A DNA stretch of 64,000 bases, from contig JAWPHD010000088.1 of NCBI GenBank assembly GCA_037043455.1, positions 62,001 through 126,000 on the forward strand, read 5' to 3'. This document shows, piece by piece, positions 55,701-64,000 of this stretch (positions are counted from its first letter, which is position 1; each line of letters opens with the position of its first letter). Below the pieces are notes generated by a model, which saw only the letters and a list, made by a program, of their open reading frames with translations, was not told the DNA's origin and did no database searches. The position numbers were made by a program, and so were the translations under genes. The DNA comes from Cyrtodaria siliqua. Taxonomy: Eukaryota > Mollusca > Bivalvia > Adapedonta > Hiatellidae.

Positions 55701-58396
55701 GACGATACAATTCATATACATTTACAGACGCGACGGGTACACAAGACATGAAATAATTTCATTCTGTAAATACATATAATTAAAATGTATATGTCCATGC
55801 ATTCCAGATCTTTCTGATCTATACATGCTTCAGGTTTATGACAGAGTACTCAATTTATCTTTTAACAAACAAAATAACAACGGTATGTCGGGAAACGAAA
55901 TCAATGGTGACAATATACGTTGCAGTGTTAATTTTTGAAACTGGAAAAAAGAGCAATAAGCTAATATAAGCTAACAGTAATAGTTATATTCGTTTAACTG
56001 TTCATTTAAAACTGAGGGAGCGACTCGAGTATTTAAGAAAGCAAGATTGGCGATCGTCCCTTTAACCAAGTAAATACACGACTGACGAGTAACAGACATG
56101 CTATTGTCAGTAAAAAACTGTACATATAGTGTATTATGAGAAACACTGTACGCGTGAATCCGGAAAGTGCGGGTCTGTTTTCTTTATGTAAATATTATTT
56201 AGGGCATATATAGTTTTTTTAACCTGTATATACGGATGGCGTGGTGGTGTAATGGTAAGCATACTTGCCCGGAAAGCAAGAGGTCCGTGGTTCAATTCCC
56301 GGCTGCGGCACGCCGATTTTTGAAATGACAATTATTCCGAATATTTCATAATTCAGTGTCATTGTTAGACGCAATAGAGTACTTGTATATATATATATTA
56401 TAAAAAATTATTGACTGACGATGTAGTGTTTTTGATGTTGGGTTTCCAGCCATGTTTCAAAGGCTTGCATTGGGTAGTAAATCAAGCGTTAAATCATTTT
56501 ATTTGCACGCCCACTAGTATTAACAATAACAACAGCAGCTATAGCAGCTTTAAAGCACTTATAGTAGTTACCATTGTGAAAATAAACATTTGGATATACT
56601 TAACACCATGTCGTAAAACCAAAAGTCATTGTAAACAGTGAATACATCACCTTATAAACATTCGTAAGAATAATTACCGTCTTAGCTAGGAACAATAGAA
56701 AGTATTTAGGAAAACAATAGAAAGTATTTACAAAAATAATTTGTTTGTAGGCAAGGAGCATTTTTCTATAGATGCGAAAGAAAATATTAGATTCGTCAAA
56801 GCTGGAGATCAATACGAGGTTACTGAAGACACTTTATTGAGTTTGCCGGCAGATTGTCGTCTTCTAGTTCTGATAAGTCGGACAGTTCAAAAAGGTAATA
56901 CACACTTTCAGTTTTCTTTTCTTATCCTCTGAGGACTAATAGGGGTCTTCTAGAAGTTTAACGTTTCTGATGAAATCGAACAACGAGTGATAGATCGCAC
57001 AGACATAAATGGAACTAGTTTTTTCTTCTTACAGTATACGACTTGTATTTACGTTTTTTAGGGATACGTTAATCAGCACACAGTAGCTAGGGATCAGTAT
57101 GAAATTATCTAGACACGTTGGACAAAAGCACCACATAGGTGTATCACGAGTAGGAAGGATGTGCGTTGGCTAAGTGGTTAGCATATTTGCCTCTCGATCC
57201 AGGTCATGCTGGTGGACGTGGGTCACGTCTCGGGTTTTTCAAACACACGACCTGGGTACCGTTTTCGGACAATGTACTGTGAAAGTATGCCATCCTTCGG
57301 AGGGGATGTAAAACCGTCGGTCCCGTGTGCATGGAATGACATACCCTGTGCACTTTAAAGATCTCGTGGAGCTTCTGTGTTAATCAGTGACACAAACAAA
57401 CGAGGCTGCGGTGATAATTAGAATTGCGAGTCTGTCGTAATAAACAGAAAGGAACACGGGGTTCAGCACCACCTCTCCCAATATCCTGAGAAATGGGATG
57501 GGGCAGTGTTAGGGTAACGTTAACCATACTAAATGCAAGCACTTTGTTGATAGTTGATTCTGAACACAAATAAAACCTAAGGCTAATTAGAAATCATAAA
57601 TAATTTATATAAATATAAATCTTTAAAATGTTCAGGAATTAATTGAATATGTTTCTGTTTGCAGCCTCTGTTTCAGTGTCAGAACCAGTTTGCGAAAGTT
57701 CGATACAATTAAGGGATGGTAAGTTTTTACAGACATTATATTGATTTTTGATTGTATTGCAATCATATTCGAGTACAATGTATGTTTTTATTGAATGCAA
57801 ACATAAACGTTTGTTGTGCATAATAGACTAGGAAGAAAGTAAGTTTTTCCTACAGTAATAAGTCTATAAAGCAAACATGACAACTGAAAGAGTACATCAT
57901 TTTTCGTCAACGTTAAACAAAAATTAAATGGCCGCCATTTTTTTAATACTTACTGAAAAGTTATATTGTGACACTATTAAACATTATTATTAAATACAAT
58001 ATTACAATTTCAATTGCCCTTTTAAGTTTCGTGACTTTCAGTATTATCGACTTTTAGAAGCTTTACTGCGAGAAAAATGCCTAGATTAACCCATTACAAG
58101 CTCGAAGCGAAGAGCAATAACTGAAAGGAGATGCCATTTTTAAAATACGTTCAAAACTGAAAACTCATTTTTATATATAACTACTCCAACTCTGTTAATT
58201 TAGCTCATATATTGCATAACGTAGGTTATATATCACAAAAAACTTGTTATTTCTTTATCCAAAGTACACGCACAAAGAATTATTTTTTTTTTAATATATG
58301 CACTCAGCACGGTCGGTAAAAAAATATAACGAGCGTCAATGAACTTTTGTATTTACAGGCGCGTATTCGGTAAATGTATCAGTATACGCCCTTTAA
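49642..58396 (+). CDS. Split gene encoding a CIDE-N-like domain protein (candidate)
   Basis: Exons 49642-49775, 56751-56894, 57665-57718 and possibly 58359-58396 join in frame, and every junction is phase 1. From ATG 49667 the product starts MLCCARRQRQRVAHVEDASG. It continues KKLIAFRSYKTLVKNCKEHF, IRFVKAGDQYEVTEDTLLSL and PADCRLLVLISRTVQK. The pattern fits the CIDE-N ubiquitin-like fold of CAD/ICAD (DFF40/DFF45): a basic first strand, a helix SYKTLVKNCKEHF, an acidic-basic middle strand and a terminal LPADCRLLVLI. CIDE-N domains pair nuclease and inhibitor in apoptotic DNA fragmentation. With the fourth exon the protein would be about 113 residues, far shorter than CAD. The frame is also open upstream of the ATG to the acceptor (LSPTKIFE), so a longer N-terminus is possible. 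The first intron (~7 kb) is full of repeats. There is no homology search behind this call. Confidence 0.6.
50091..50116 (+). promoter_or_regulatory. YY1-like AAGATGGCGGAC followed by a splice donor
   Basis: AAGATGGCGGAC (ATG at 50091) matches the YY1 core and is followed at 50117 by GTAAGTGTCG, a strong donor. The short frame from this ATG stops after seven codons. It may be a noncoding alternative first exon inside intron 1, or chance. Confidence 0.3.
50117..52218. other. Intron 1 of the CIDE-N-like gene: no gene seen
   Basis: AT-rich sequence. ACACGGTGT recurs near 50051, 50750 and 50840. No coding exon is recognised; the 64-codon frame at 50467-50661 has no splice support. Confidence 0.4.
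52573..53450. mobile_element. Possible TTAA element between the duplicated segments
   Basis: AGAGAGC follows TTAA at 52569-52572 and GGTTCTCT precedes TTAA at 53451-53454, giving a 7-8-bp terminal inverted repeat (AGAGA(G/A)C). These short ends resemble MITE-B but the interior does not. The call rests on short ends only. Confidence 0.35.
52851..52970 (+). repeat. 60-bp tandem duplication
   Basis: CTCCTACCCTCCAAAAATAG and the next 40 bases occur twice in a row (52851-52910 and 52911-52970) with about three differences. Confidence 0.9.
53911..54487. other. No gene seen
   Basis: AT-rich intronic sequence without recognised features. Confidence 0.4.
54488..56190 (+). repeat. Interspersed segment II, copy 2 (within intron 1)
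   Basis: Paralogue of 30796-33625 in the same orientation. It shares GTAACGCCAGCCCTATGGCG, AAACACAATCACAGATCGTT, CTGAGGGAGCGACTCGAGT and CACTGTACGCGTGAATCC. Two internal subunits about 750 bp apart start at AATCAAATTCGATTTAT (54794 and 55545). It lacks the 717-bp foldback element, so it is the empty site for that insertion. Confidence 0.85.
56238..56310 (+). tRNA. tRNA-like sequence (GGA in anticodon position), probably a pseudogene
   Basis: The acceptor GGCGTGG pairs with CTGCGGC at six of seven positions. GTGTAATGGTAAGC supplies an A box and D arm, CTTGC-CCGGAAA-GCAAG forms a perfect anticodon arm with GGA in the centre, and GGTTCAATTCC is a good B box. The T stem has two mismatches and position 33 is C rather than U. 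A GGA anticodon would be Ser, yet the long variable arm of tRNA-Ser is missing. A decayed tRNA or SINE head is more likely than a working gene. Confidence 0.4.
56751..56894 (+). CDS. Exon 2 of the CIDE-N-like gene
   Basis: Acceptor ATTTGTTTGTAG before 56751 and donor AAAAG|GTAATA after 56894. Of 144 nt, two bases complete a Cys codon from exon 1 and one is left over (phase 1). The translation runs KEHFSIDAKENIRFVKAGDQ to LPADCRLLVLISRTVQK, the core of the putative domain, with strong codon structure and no stops. Confidence 0.65.
57160..57420 (+). mobile_element. SINE of a second family (copy D)
   Basis: The head GTGCGTTGGCTAAGTGGTTAG is a good A box; the B box (GGGTCACGTCTC) is degenerate. 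The body contains CGGAGGGGATGTAAAACCGT, GGTCCCGTGTGCATGG and CCTGTGCACTTTAAAGA, a conserved-looking central domain of the type shared by several invertebrate SINE families. It differs from the SINEs at 4964 and 16042. It lies in intron 2 of the CIDE-N-like gene. Confidence 0.75.
57665..57718 (+). CDS. Exon 3 of the CIDE-N-like gene
   Basis: Acceptor TTTCTGTTTGCAG before 57665 and donor GGATG|GTAAGTTTTT after 57718, both strong. 54 nt, phase 1 in and out, encoding ASVSVSEPVCESSIQLRD. This Ser-rich stretch would lie after the domain. Confidence 0.6.
57721..58358. other. Intron 3 of the CIDE-N-like gene: no gene seen
   Basis: AT-rich sequence ending in TTTTGTATTTACAG, the acceptor proposed for exon 4. 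Confidence 0.4.
58359..58396 (+). CDS. Possible terminal exon of the CIDE-N-like gene
   Basis: After the acceptor TTTTGTATTTACAG the frame (phase 1) reads GAYSVNVSVYAL and stops at TAA 58394-58396. That TAA is part of the TTAA target of MITE-B copy 2, so the insertion sits directly on the stop codon. Reading across a reconstructed empty site still gives the same stop. The exon may be real or a chance acceptor; the gene could instead continue beyond the window. Confidence 0.35.
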
Positions 58397-58692
58397 AGAG
58401 ACACATGGCAAGACAATCTTGTAGTTTTTATTAAGCATTAATATTAACGCCTCGATTTATTAATACAGTATCATTTTGACTTTAAACCTGCTTGCATACA
58501 ATTCAAACATAATAGAGTTTTCATTTTGTCTTCTTATTCTATCATAGGTTTAACTATATTACTGATAATTAAAATAAAATTTTAACAACATGCAAAACTA
58601 TATTGTTTTATACTATTCTTATAATAAATATTAACGATTGAACAATTGCAAGTTATGTAGAATAAACTAACGGGACGATTGTTGCGTGTCCC
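58397..58692. mobile_element. MITE-B copy 2, TTAA target
   Basis: Begins AGAGACACATGGCAAG and ends GATTGTTGCGTGTCCCT, flanked by TTAA (58393-58396 and 58693-58696). Its interior matches the copy at 36385-36701. Confidence 0.88.
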
Positions 58693-59735
58693 TTTAAATC
58701 TGAAAAGTGTAGGTAAGAAAGCGTAGTTATTGTTTTTGGTGTCTTTTTGATGGCCCATGCTGGTATCATGGAATTCAATTGGGATACATATGTTCCCCGT
58801 CGAAATATAAAGGAGAGTCGGTGGTTGTGGTGTCGTGGAGGAGGTGGGGTGCGGTGGGTGGTGTTGGGCGATTTGTAACAAGATGAAACAAGTATAGACA
58901 CCTCACCAAAAGAATATTAAGAATAAAAAAAAAAAAAATCATTTCTCCAGTAATCTGTTTGAAGAGAAACATCATATTATTATTGTTATATTTATATTTA
59001 AAATAAGATACTTGACACAATATGAAAACAAAGGTAGTGAGTTACATGTTTATGAAAAATGAATACACACATTTTGCATGATATCGGTAAATAATATCAA
59101 TATTTGAAAATATATATATATATATGTTCTGTATGAATATGTTATGGAAGCTTCAGGAAAAAAAAATGAATAAATTTACAAATAAATTTACAAAATAATT
59201 TACCAAAAGATGAATATATATATACAAATGAATAACAATGACAAAGTAGAAATATCAAAGATTTTAAAGTATTTAAGAACGCGTTATATGAAGCATTATT
59301 CACTATCTTATTGTAACCCCTTTTAACCATTTCACGTGTCGTCTGCTAAAATTGGAATTAAAACGTTTCGGTAATATGTTGTATATAAATTGTTATGGAA
59401 AACATTCTTAATGAGTGACGAACAGTGTAAATCCTGATCAGCCTGCACATAGTGTGCATGTTGATTTGGACCTACACTGGTCATAGATCGCGCTGTTTTC
59501 GGCTGTGGCAGCGAAAGTGTTAAATAAGAACTAGAATGTTCGGTTTAATCAAACTGAATATCTGTGTTAATATAAAACTATATCAAAGCAAGGTCATCTC
59601 AAAACTATATCTAGCTGAATTCCTTCTGGTACAGTTCACTGTTTACGTCAATAATACTTCACTTTCGCGAATTCCCTTCATCTAATTTCGACAATGCTAA
59701 CACGCACTTCCCTCATTAGCAATGGCTATTCGTTC
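58693..59735. other. No gene; GGT-rich patch and AT repeats
   Basis: An imperfect GGTGG-rich patch lies at about 58815-58870 and a short TA-rich microsatellite near 59112-59126. No coding feature is supported. Confidence 0.45.
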
Positions 59736-60020
59736 ATGTATCCTACTTCCGGTGACTTAGTTGCAACGCGACGCCACTGTTCGTCACTCACGCACGACCC
59801 TTTCCGGCGATGTCTCCAGTCCCGGTATTTCACATCCGGTGACGTTATCCCGTCTACGCGTAGCTAGGACATCTTGCCTAGCGTCTCGTGACTACTGCCC
59901 TGTCTGTCACTCAAATAACGAATGTTATGGTTCCCGCGTCATATGACTCCGTTTCCTACCTACGACCCCGTAGACCACGCTCTAAACAATACGCCCTACA
60001 TCCGCTCCTAGCGTCTATAC
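59736..60020. other. CpG-rich patch in AT-rich surroundings
   Basis: This ~285-bp patch is strikingly rich in CpG and GC compared with its flanks. It contains ACTTCCGGTGAC (ETS-like) and ATCCGGTGACGTTA (CRE/ATF-like core). Open frames here show no recognisable protein. It might be a promoter-like or unmethylated island, or an old GC-rich repeat. Confidence 0.4.
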
Positions 60021-60119
60021 GGCGATACTGCCATTATTTTGAGATGATTGGCCACACAAGAGTGCTGCTGTTATCTTTGTGACCCCGACTTATCATTTAC
60101 ACACCAATTTATACACTCA

Positions 60120-60660
60120 ACACACATGTACCTGACCATGTATTTCACCACTCAATATGTTATAATACCACTTTCCACTCTCTGGGGAATAGACATCAAA
60201 GATGTCTGTCTATGCAGACATCAATTGATGTCTATGCCATGGGGCTAAATAAGATGCAATGTGTTGATGAGTCGTTAAACACTATTGTCATTCAGTTCAA
60301 TCCAATTTACTTATTTAGTCATTATTTCACCACTCAACAAGTTATAATACCGCAATTCACTTTCTCTGTGTTGACGAGCCGTTGAACAATATTCAAATCA
60401 ATTCAATTTCCCCCCACTCAATAAGTTATATTATCACCTTCAACTTTCTCTGGGATGGCTCTGAATAACCTATAATGTGTTGATGAGTCATTGAACAACA
60501 TTCATTTCAATTCATATTTTTTATTTGGCCATTATTTGACCACTCACTAAGCTTTAATACCATCTTCCTCTCTATCTGGGGCGATTCTAAATAACATATA
60601 ATGTGTTAATGAACCGTTAAAAATATTCAATTCAATTCAATTACTCATTTAGTCGACTAT
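60120..60660 (+). repeat. Tandem array of SINE-tail units
   Basis: Four units of about 105-180 bp. Each contains TTTCACCACTCAATAAGTTATAATACC, then CTCTGGG-type text, then GTGTTGATGAGCCGTTAAACAA and a TTCAATTCAATT run. The second half of each unit equals the 3' end of the SINE at 4964-5290, while the first half is not in the SINE. The first unit carries an extra ~60 bp, itself containing GACATCAAAGATGTC. Confidence 0.85.
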
Positions 60661-60987
60661 CAGTTTATCATCATAAACTAGTTATTATCTAATCTAGCTT
60701 TGTTCGCTCTAAACAATTCAACATTGTACGTCTTAATTGAATATGCTAACAACAATATACACAAATCTCCTAGTATGATTTCAATTAATTGTTATGCCCC
60801 TAGATAAATACGCCAAACAATAGAATGTCATATCAAATGCTATGACCTTTAAAATTTAAATTAATGCATATTACGAAAAAACTTATATGCAGTCCATGTC
60901 TTTTATATTGTTGTAGTGACAATATGCGAACAAGTCGCTTAGTTAAGGAGTTAGCTGGGACCAGGTAATAAATGGGCTTATTATATA

Positions 60988-61359
60988 CTCGGTAAAAAAA
61001 GGTTTTGGACCAGGACAGAGTTCGAACCCGTACAATGATCGCTGAACCATGACATTTGACCATAACCCTTATTATCTCAGTTGATAAAGGACAATAGATC
61101 AACAATCAACAACAATTATCGTTAACAACGAAAGTTTGCAAAAAAATAATAATCTTTTTATTTTATCGAATGTCTGTCACTGTAACATTTTATGGACTTA
61201 TTTTTAAAAATCAAATTTTGTTTGGAAGTTAATGTTTCTGGTACTACATTAACCGGTAAGGGTAGACCTTGGTTACTAAAAAAAGATACTTAAATTCTGT
61301 CCACTAGTTTTAATTTTATATGACTTTATATACCCTGGTCCAAAACTTTTTTTACCGAG
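60988..61359. mobile_element. TA-target MITE, copy 2
   Basis: Begins CTCGGTAAAAAAAGGTTTTG and ends with the complement of CTCGGTAAAAAAAGTTTTG. TA precedes it and AA follows, one change from TA. The interior matches the element at 10689-11096 but is shorter, lacking about 35 bp near the middle. Confidence 0.85.
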
Positions 61360-62082
61360 AATATATCAAATGAAAGGTAATTATTTGTACTAAACGGTTC
61401 CACCAAAATTACTTGCACAAAGTTGTACATATTTTTTAAAATGGCGCCTGAACACCACAACCCATAAATAACAAATTTCAGCAACGTATTTGATACCGAC
61501 TAAAAGTATAAGTTTTAGAGAAAGGACAGCTCATTAACAAATGTATGTAAACATCTTCTTACGTGCGTATAATAATTTTGTACGCAATATTTCATGTTTA
61601 AATAAAAAATATTTCTTAAATTCTATTTTGTTTAATACATGTTTACGTGAAATAAATTAATACATTCATTTTAGTGCAATAAGAAATATAATAACATATG
61701 TAAGAACATGTTTACTACAAAATAAATAATCTAAAACGCATATTATGTCGAAACGTTTCCTACTTTGTTGTTGTTGCTTTAACGTTACTGGTATAGTATG
61801 CAATATATTGATACTACGCATGATTTCAAATATCACACAAAATATTTTAAAATATGTTTGGTTATCCAAAATGATTTTAAACTGTATATAAAAGGAGATA
61901 ATTAAATAATGTGTTTTGTATTTATTATATTAGTTTGTTATTGAATATATAAATATTCACTTTGTAATTAGGTTTAGTATTTAGTCTGAACAATACATAT
62001 ATGCAACCACCCTGATTTTAATGTTGGAAAGATACCATAAGTACTCCTTTTAGCTGCGATCAAGACAGTTGTATATATCTAT
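61360..62082. other. No gene seen
   Basis: AT-rich sequence without recognised genes or repeat boundaries. Confidence 0.4.
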
Positions 62083-62492
62083 AGAGAATATTATGTCAGT
62101 GCCTTTTACTATTAAGTTTATTAGGCGAGGCTTAGAAAACAAAGAATGGCGAGGCTCTGCCGAGCCATTTTTCGTTTTCGTGCCGAGCCTAATAAACTTG
62201 ATAGTAAAAGGCACTGACATAATATTTTATTTATCATGTAGATTATCCACATTTTTCATTACTTATTTATCAGAACGTTACGCTTATCGAGGACGCCGCC
62301 ATGTTGTTGTTTTTTGTTTGTTTTATTACGTCAGGCAACGTTACGTGCATGACGTCAGATAACGTTACGTACAATAAACGCCGAGGGATTCCGCATTGAT
62401 TTGCTCTATTGGTCATTGCCTAATAAAGCCAAATTTAATAGGTCACCCCTTTATTAGGCAGAAAAGTGCATATCTGCATGATAAATAAGTTT
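62083..62492. mobile_element. Nested foldback structure with CRE-like motifs
   Basis: An inner hairpin (62083-62226) pairs AATATTATGTCAGTGCCTTT with AAAGGCACTGACATAATATT around the centre GGCGAGGCTCTGCCGAGCCA. Further out, TTATTTATCATG (62229) faces CATGATAAATAA (62478), and GCCTAATAAAG faces CTTTATTAGGC. Between them lie ACGTCAGGCAACGTTACGTG and GACGTCAGATAACGTTACGT. It looks like one foldback element nested in another. Confidence 0.7.
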
Positions 62493-63950
62493 AAGAAGGT
62501 ACTCTGCATAACCGTTCACTTGCGATGTTCACAACGTGCACTTTTCTTTTTCGCAATTAAAAAGACTAATTGACATTGTATTGTTCTTGCCTTATACCTT
62601 CATTTAAAAGCTGTGTGCAAAAAAGTTAAAAAAAGAATAAGATTCAAAATGACATGTATATATCAAGCGGAGCAGAACGTGTTTAGGCAGTGGTCGACAC
62701 TACTGATATAAATGCGCAAACTGTAGATGACAAGTTTACATTTCACTCGTTAGCAAGTGTGTGCTTTCAAATTAAAGACGTTGACGACAGTACCTCTATT
62801 TTAATTCCAAGAAGTAAAGTACGAACGGTCATGTACCTTTTGGCACGAAAACATGATCACTAACTAAATTTGCCTTTTAAAAGTCAACTACAGCACCTGA
62901 CCTGTCCCACCAAGATACGTCTCGCTATGGTAACTGGAATTAATATCAAATACTTCACATGACTTTTCCTGAGATCTATGCCTCGACGAAACATGTCCAC
63001 ACTCCAGTTATTGACATGACATCTGATCAAAATATACATGAGCCTAATATGATTGCATTGTATCATATATCCATACAAGTTCAACCGATACTGCCACCAT
63101 CTACACGTCTATCAAATATTGGCAGGCAAAAAAATCGATTGAGTCGATGGACCAACAATTGATGCAGTTGCATAGCAAGTGAACCCAGGTCTAGGTCGAC
63201 GGAACTCCATGCACATGTTGTTCGACTAGCCGATAGGAAGGCTATAGGTGACGGTAGGCTAATATATTTGCCTACAGACTCTAATGCATATGCTTCTTCT
63301 ATAACTGAGATTATGTAGGCTTGAATCAGTACCACAGAAGTGTTCGTAGGCTAACACCAACATATGAAGCACTAATAATTGTGCTTCTTGTGCCGTTTTT
63401 GTTTTGACTCGCGGCGATAAAACAGGAAGTATTTTGACACAGATTAGAGAAACACTTTATAATAGTTAAGATAAAGCATCCATTGATTCAGCAGATGACG
63501 CCACGCAATTGACATTGTCCATGAAATCTCAGAACTTGGTGCTTACGGTTGTTCAAAGTCGGCAACATTCAAGTTCTGATTTATGTTTCTGGAAACAGCT
63601 TATATTAATCAGAACGATCGGGTGACTGGACATTATATCTTGAGACGTCCAGAAATCAACTAATTAATATTTTAATCATTCTAGATCAATATTTTACTAT
63701 CCTAGCTCTGTGCGGCCATTGGGTTATATTGCAACAATAATATATTCAAACCTAGTTAGTATAACAAAGAAAAGTTGAACATGTTGAAAACTCAAAATTG
63801 TATTTAAATACATGCAAGCATATTTAAAGTCAAAATGATACCGGATCAATAAATCAAAAGGCTAATTTTAGTGATTTATAAAGACTTGCAATGTGTCGTT
63901 TTAAATAACGTATTTCTTTTCTCACAGGCCTAGTGAACATTTCAAATTAA
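62493..63950. other. No gene seen
   Basis: Mostly AT-rich sequence. Overlapping short frames at 62884-63335 on both strands have no recognisable motif. I cannot support an exon here, although later exons of the CIDE-N-like gene could lie beyond the window. Confidence 0.4.
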
Positions 63951-64000
63951 GTACCTACATGTACCTACCTACTTACCTGCCTGCCTGTCTGCCTTCCTGT
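63951..64000 (+). repeat. CCTA/CCTG tetranucleotide microsatellite, cut by window end
   Basis: TACCTACCTACTTACCTGCC and following CTGT/CTTC variants run to the last base. The array probably continues outside the window. Confidence 0.85.

Noticed and set aside
56411..56641. 76-codon plus-strand frame before exon 2
   Set aside because: In intron 1, with no splice or domain support.

Overview
This window looks like repeat-dominated, AT-rich invertebrate nuclear DNA. Several features suggest a lophotrochozoan, most likely a bivalve mollusc; this is an inference, as I could not search a database. They are tRNA-derived SINEs with a shared 3' tail, LINE fragments with a terminal CCHC finger or (CATT)n tail, a Ngaro-type tyrosine-recombinase retrotransposon with an SGNH-hydrolase segment, many TTAA-target MITEs, and long tandem arrays. 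There is no operon structure. Nearly all of the short open frames are chance or low-complexity frames.

Layout. 0.4-2.8 kb and 7.1-10.35 kb are two copies of one interspersed segment. The second copy carries a 549-bp TTAA MITE (MITE-A) and a 1.5-kb hAT-like element, and the first copy acts as the empty site for both. Between them lie a palindrome, a decayed L1/Tx1-like LINE 3' end, a full-length SINE and a tRNA-like sequence. 10.3-11.3 kb holds short duplications, a TA-target MITE and a foldback. 12.65-15.1 kb has two facing arrays, (CCA)n then (TGG)n. 15.7-16.5 kb is a TIR-bounded element with a SINE nested in it. 17.09-26.23 kb is a roughly 9-kb minisatellite of ~30-bp C-rich units, with an inverted block, three nearly identical 934-bp higher-order units and a second MITE-A insertion. 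28.9-30.1 kb is a 1.25-kb inverted repeat. 30.8-33.6 and 54.5-56.2 kb are two copies of another segment; the first contains a 717-bp foldback element built of palindromic GATGG units. 34.15-35.2 kb is a ~143-bp tandem array carrying nuclear-receptor-like DR1 motifs. 38.7-40.0 kb has a short tandem repeat and a decayed LINE with an RNase H domain. 43.96-48.84 kb is the Ngaro-like retrotransposon on the minus strand (gag, RT, RNase H, tyrosine recombinase, SGNH hydrolase), inactivated and itself interrupted by a TRIM-like insertion.

Host genes. The best candidate is a plus-strand split gene with exons at 49642-49775, 56751-56894 and 57665-57718 and a possible last exon at 58359-58396. The splice phases all match, and the product looks like a CIDE-N (CAD/DFF-type) domain. 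A weaker minus-strand split gene is suggested by splice-bounded segments at 40657-40851, 37206-37255 and 36880-36982, with a polyadenylation signal at 35362-35367. Everything else with a protein signature is a mobile-element remnant.
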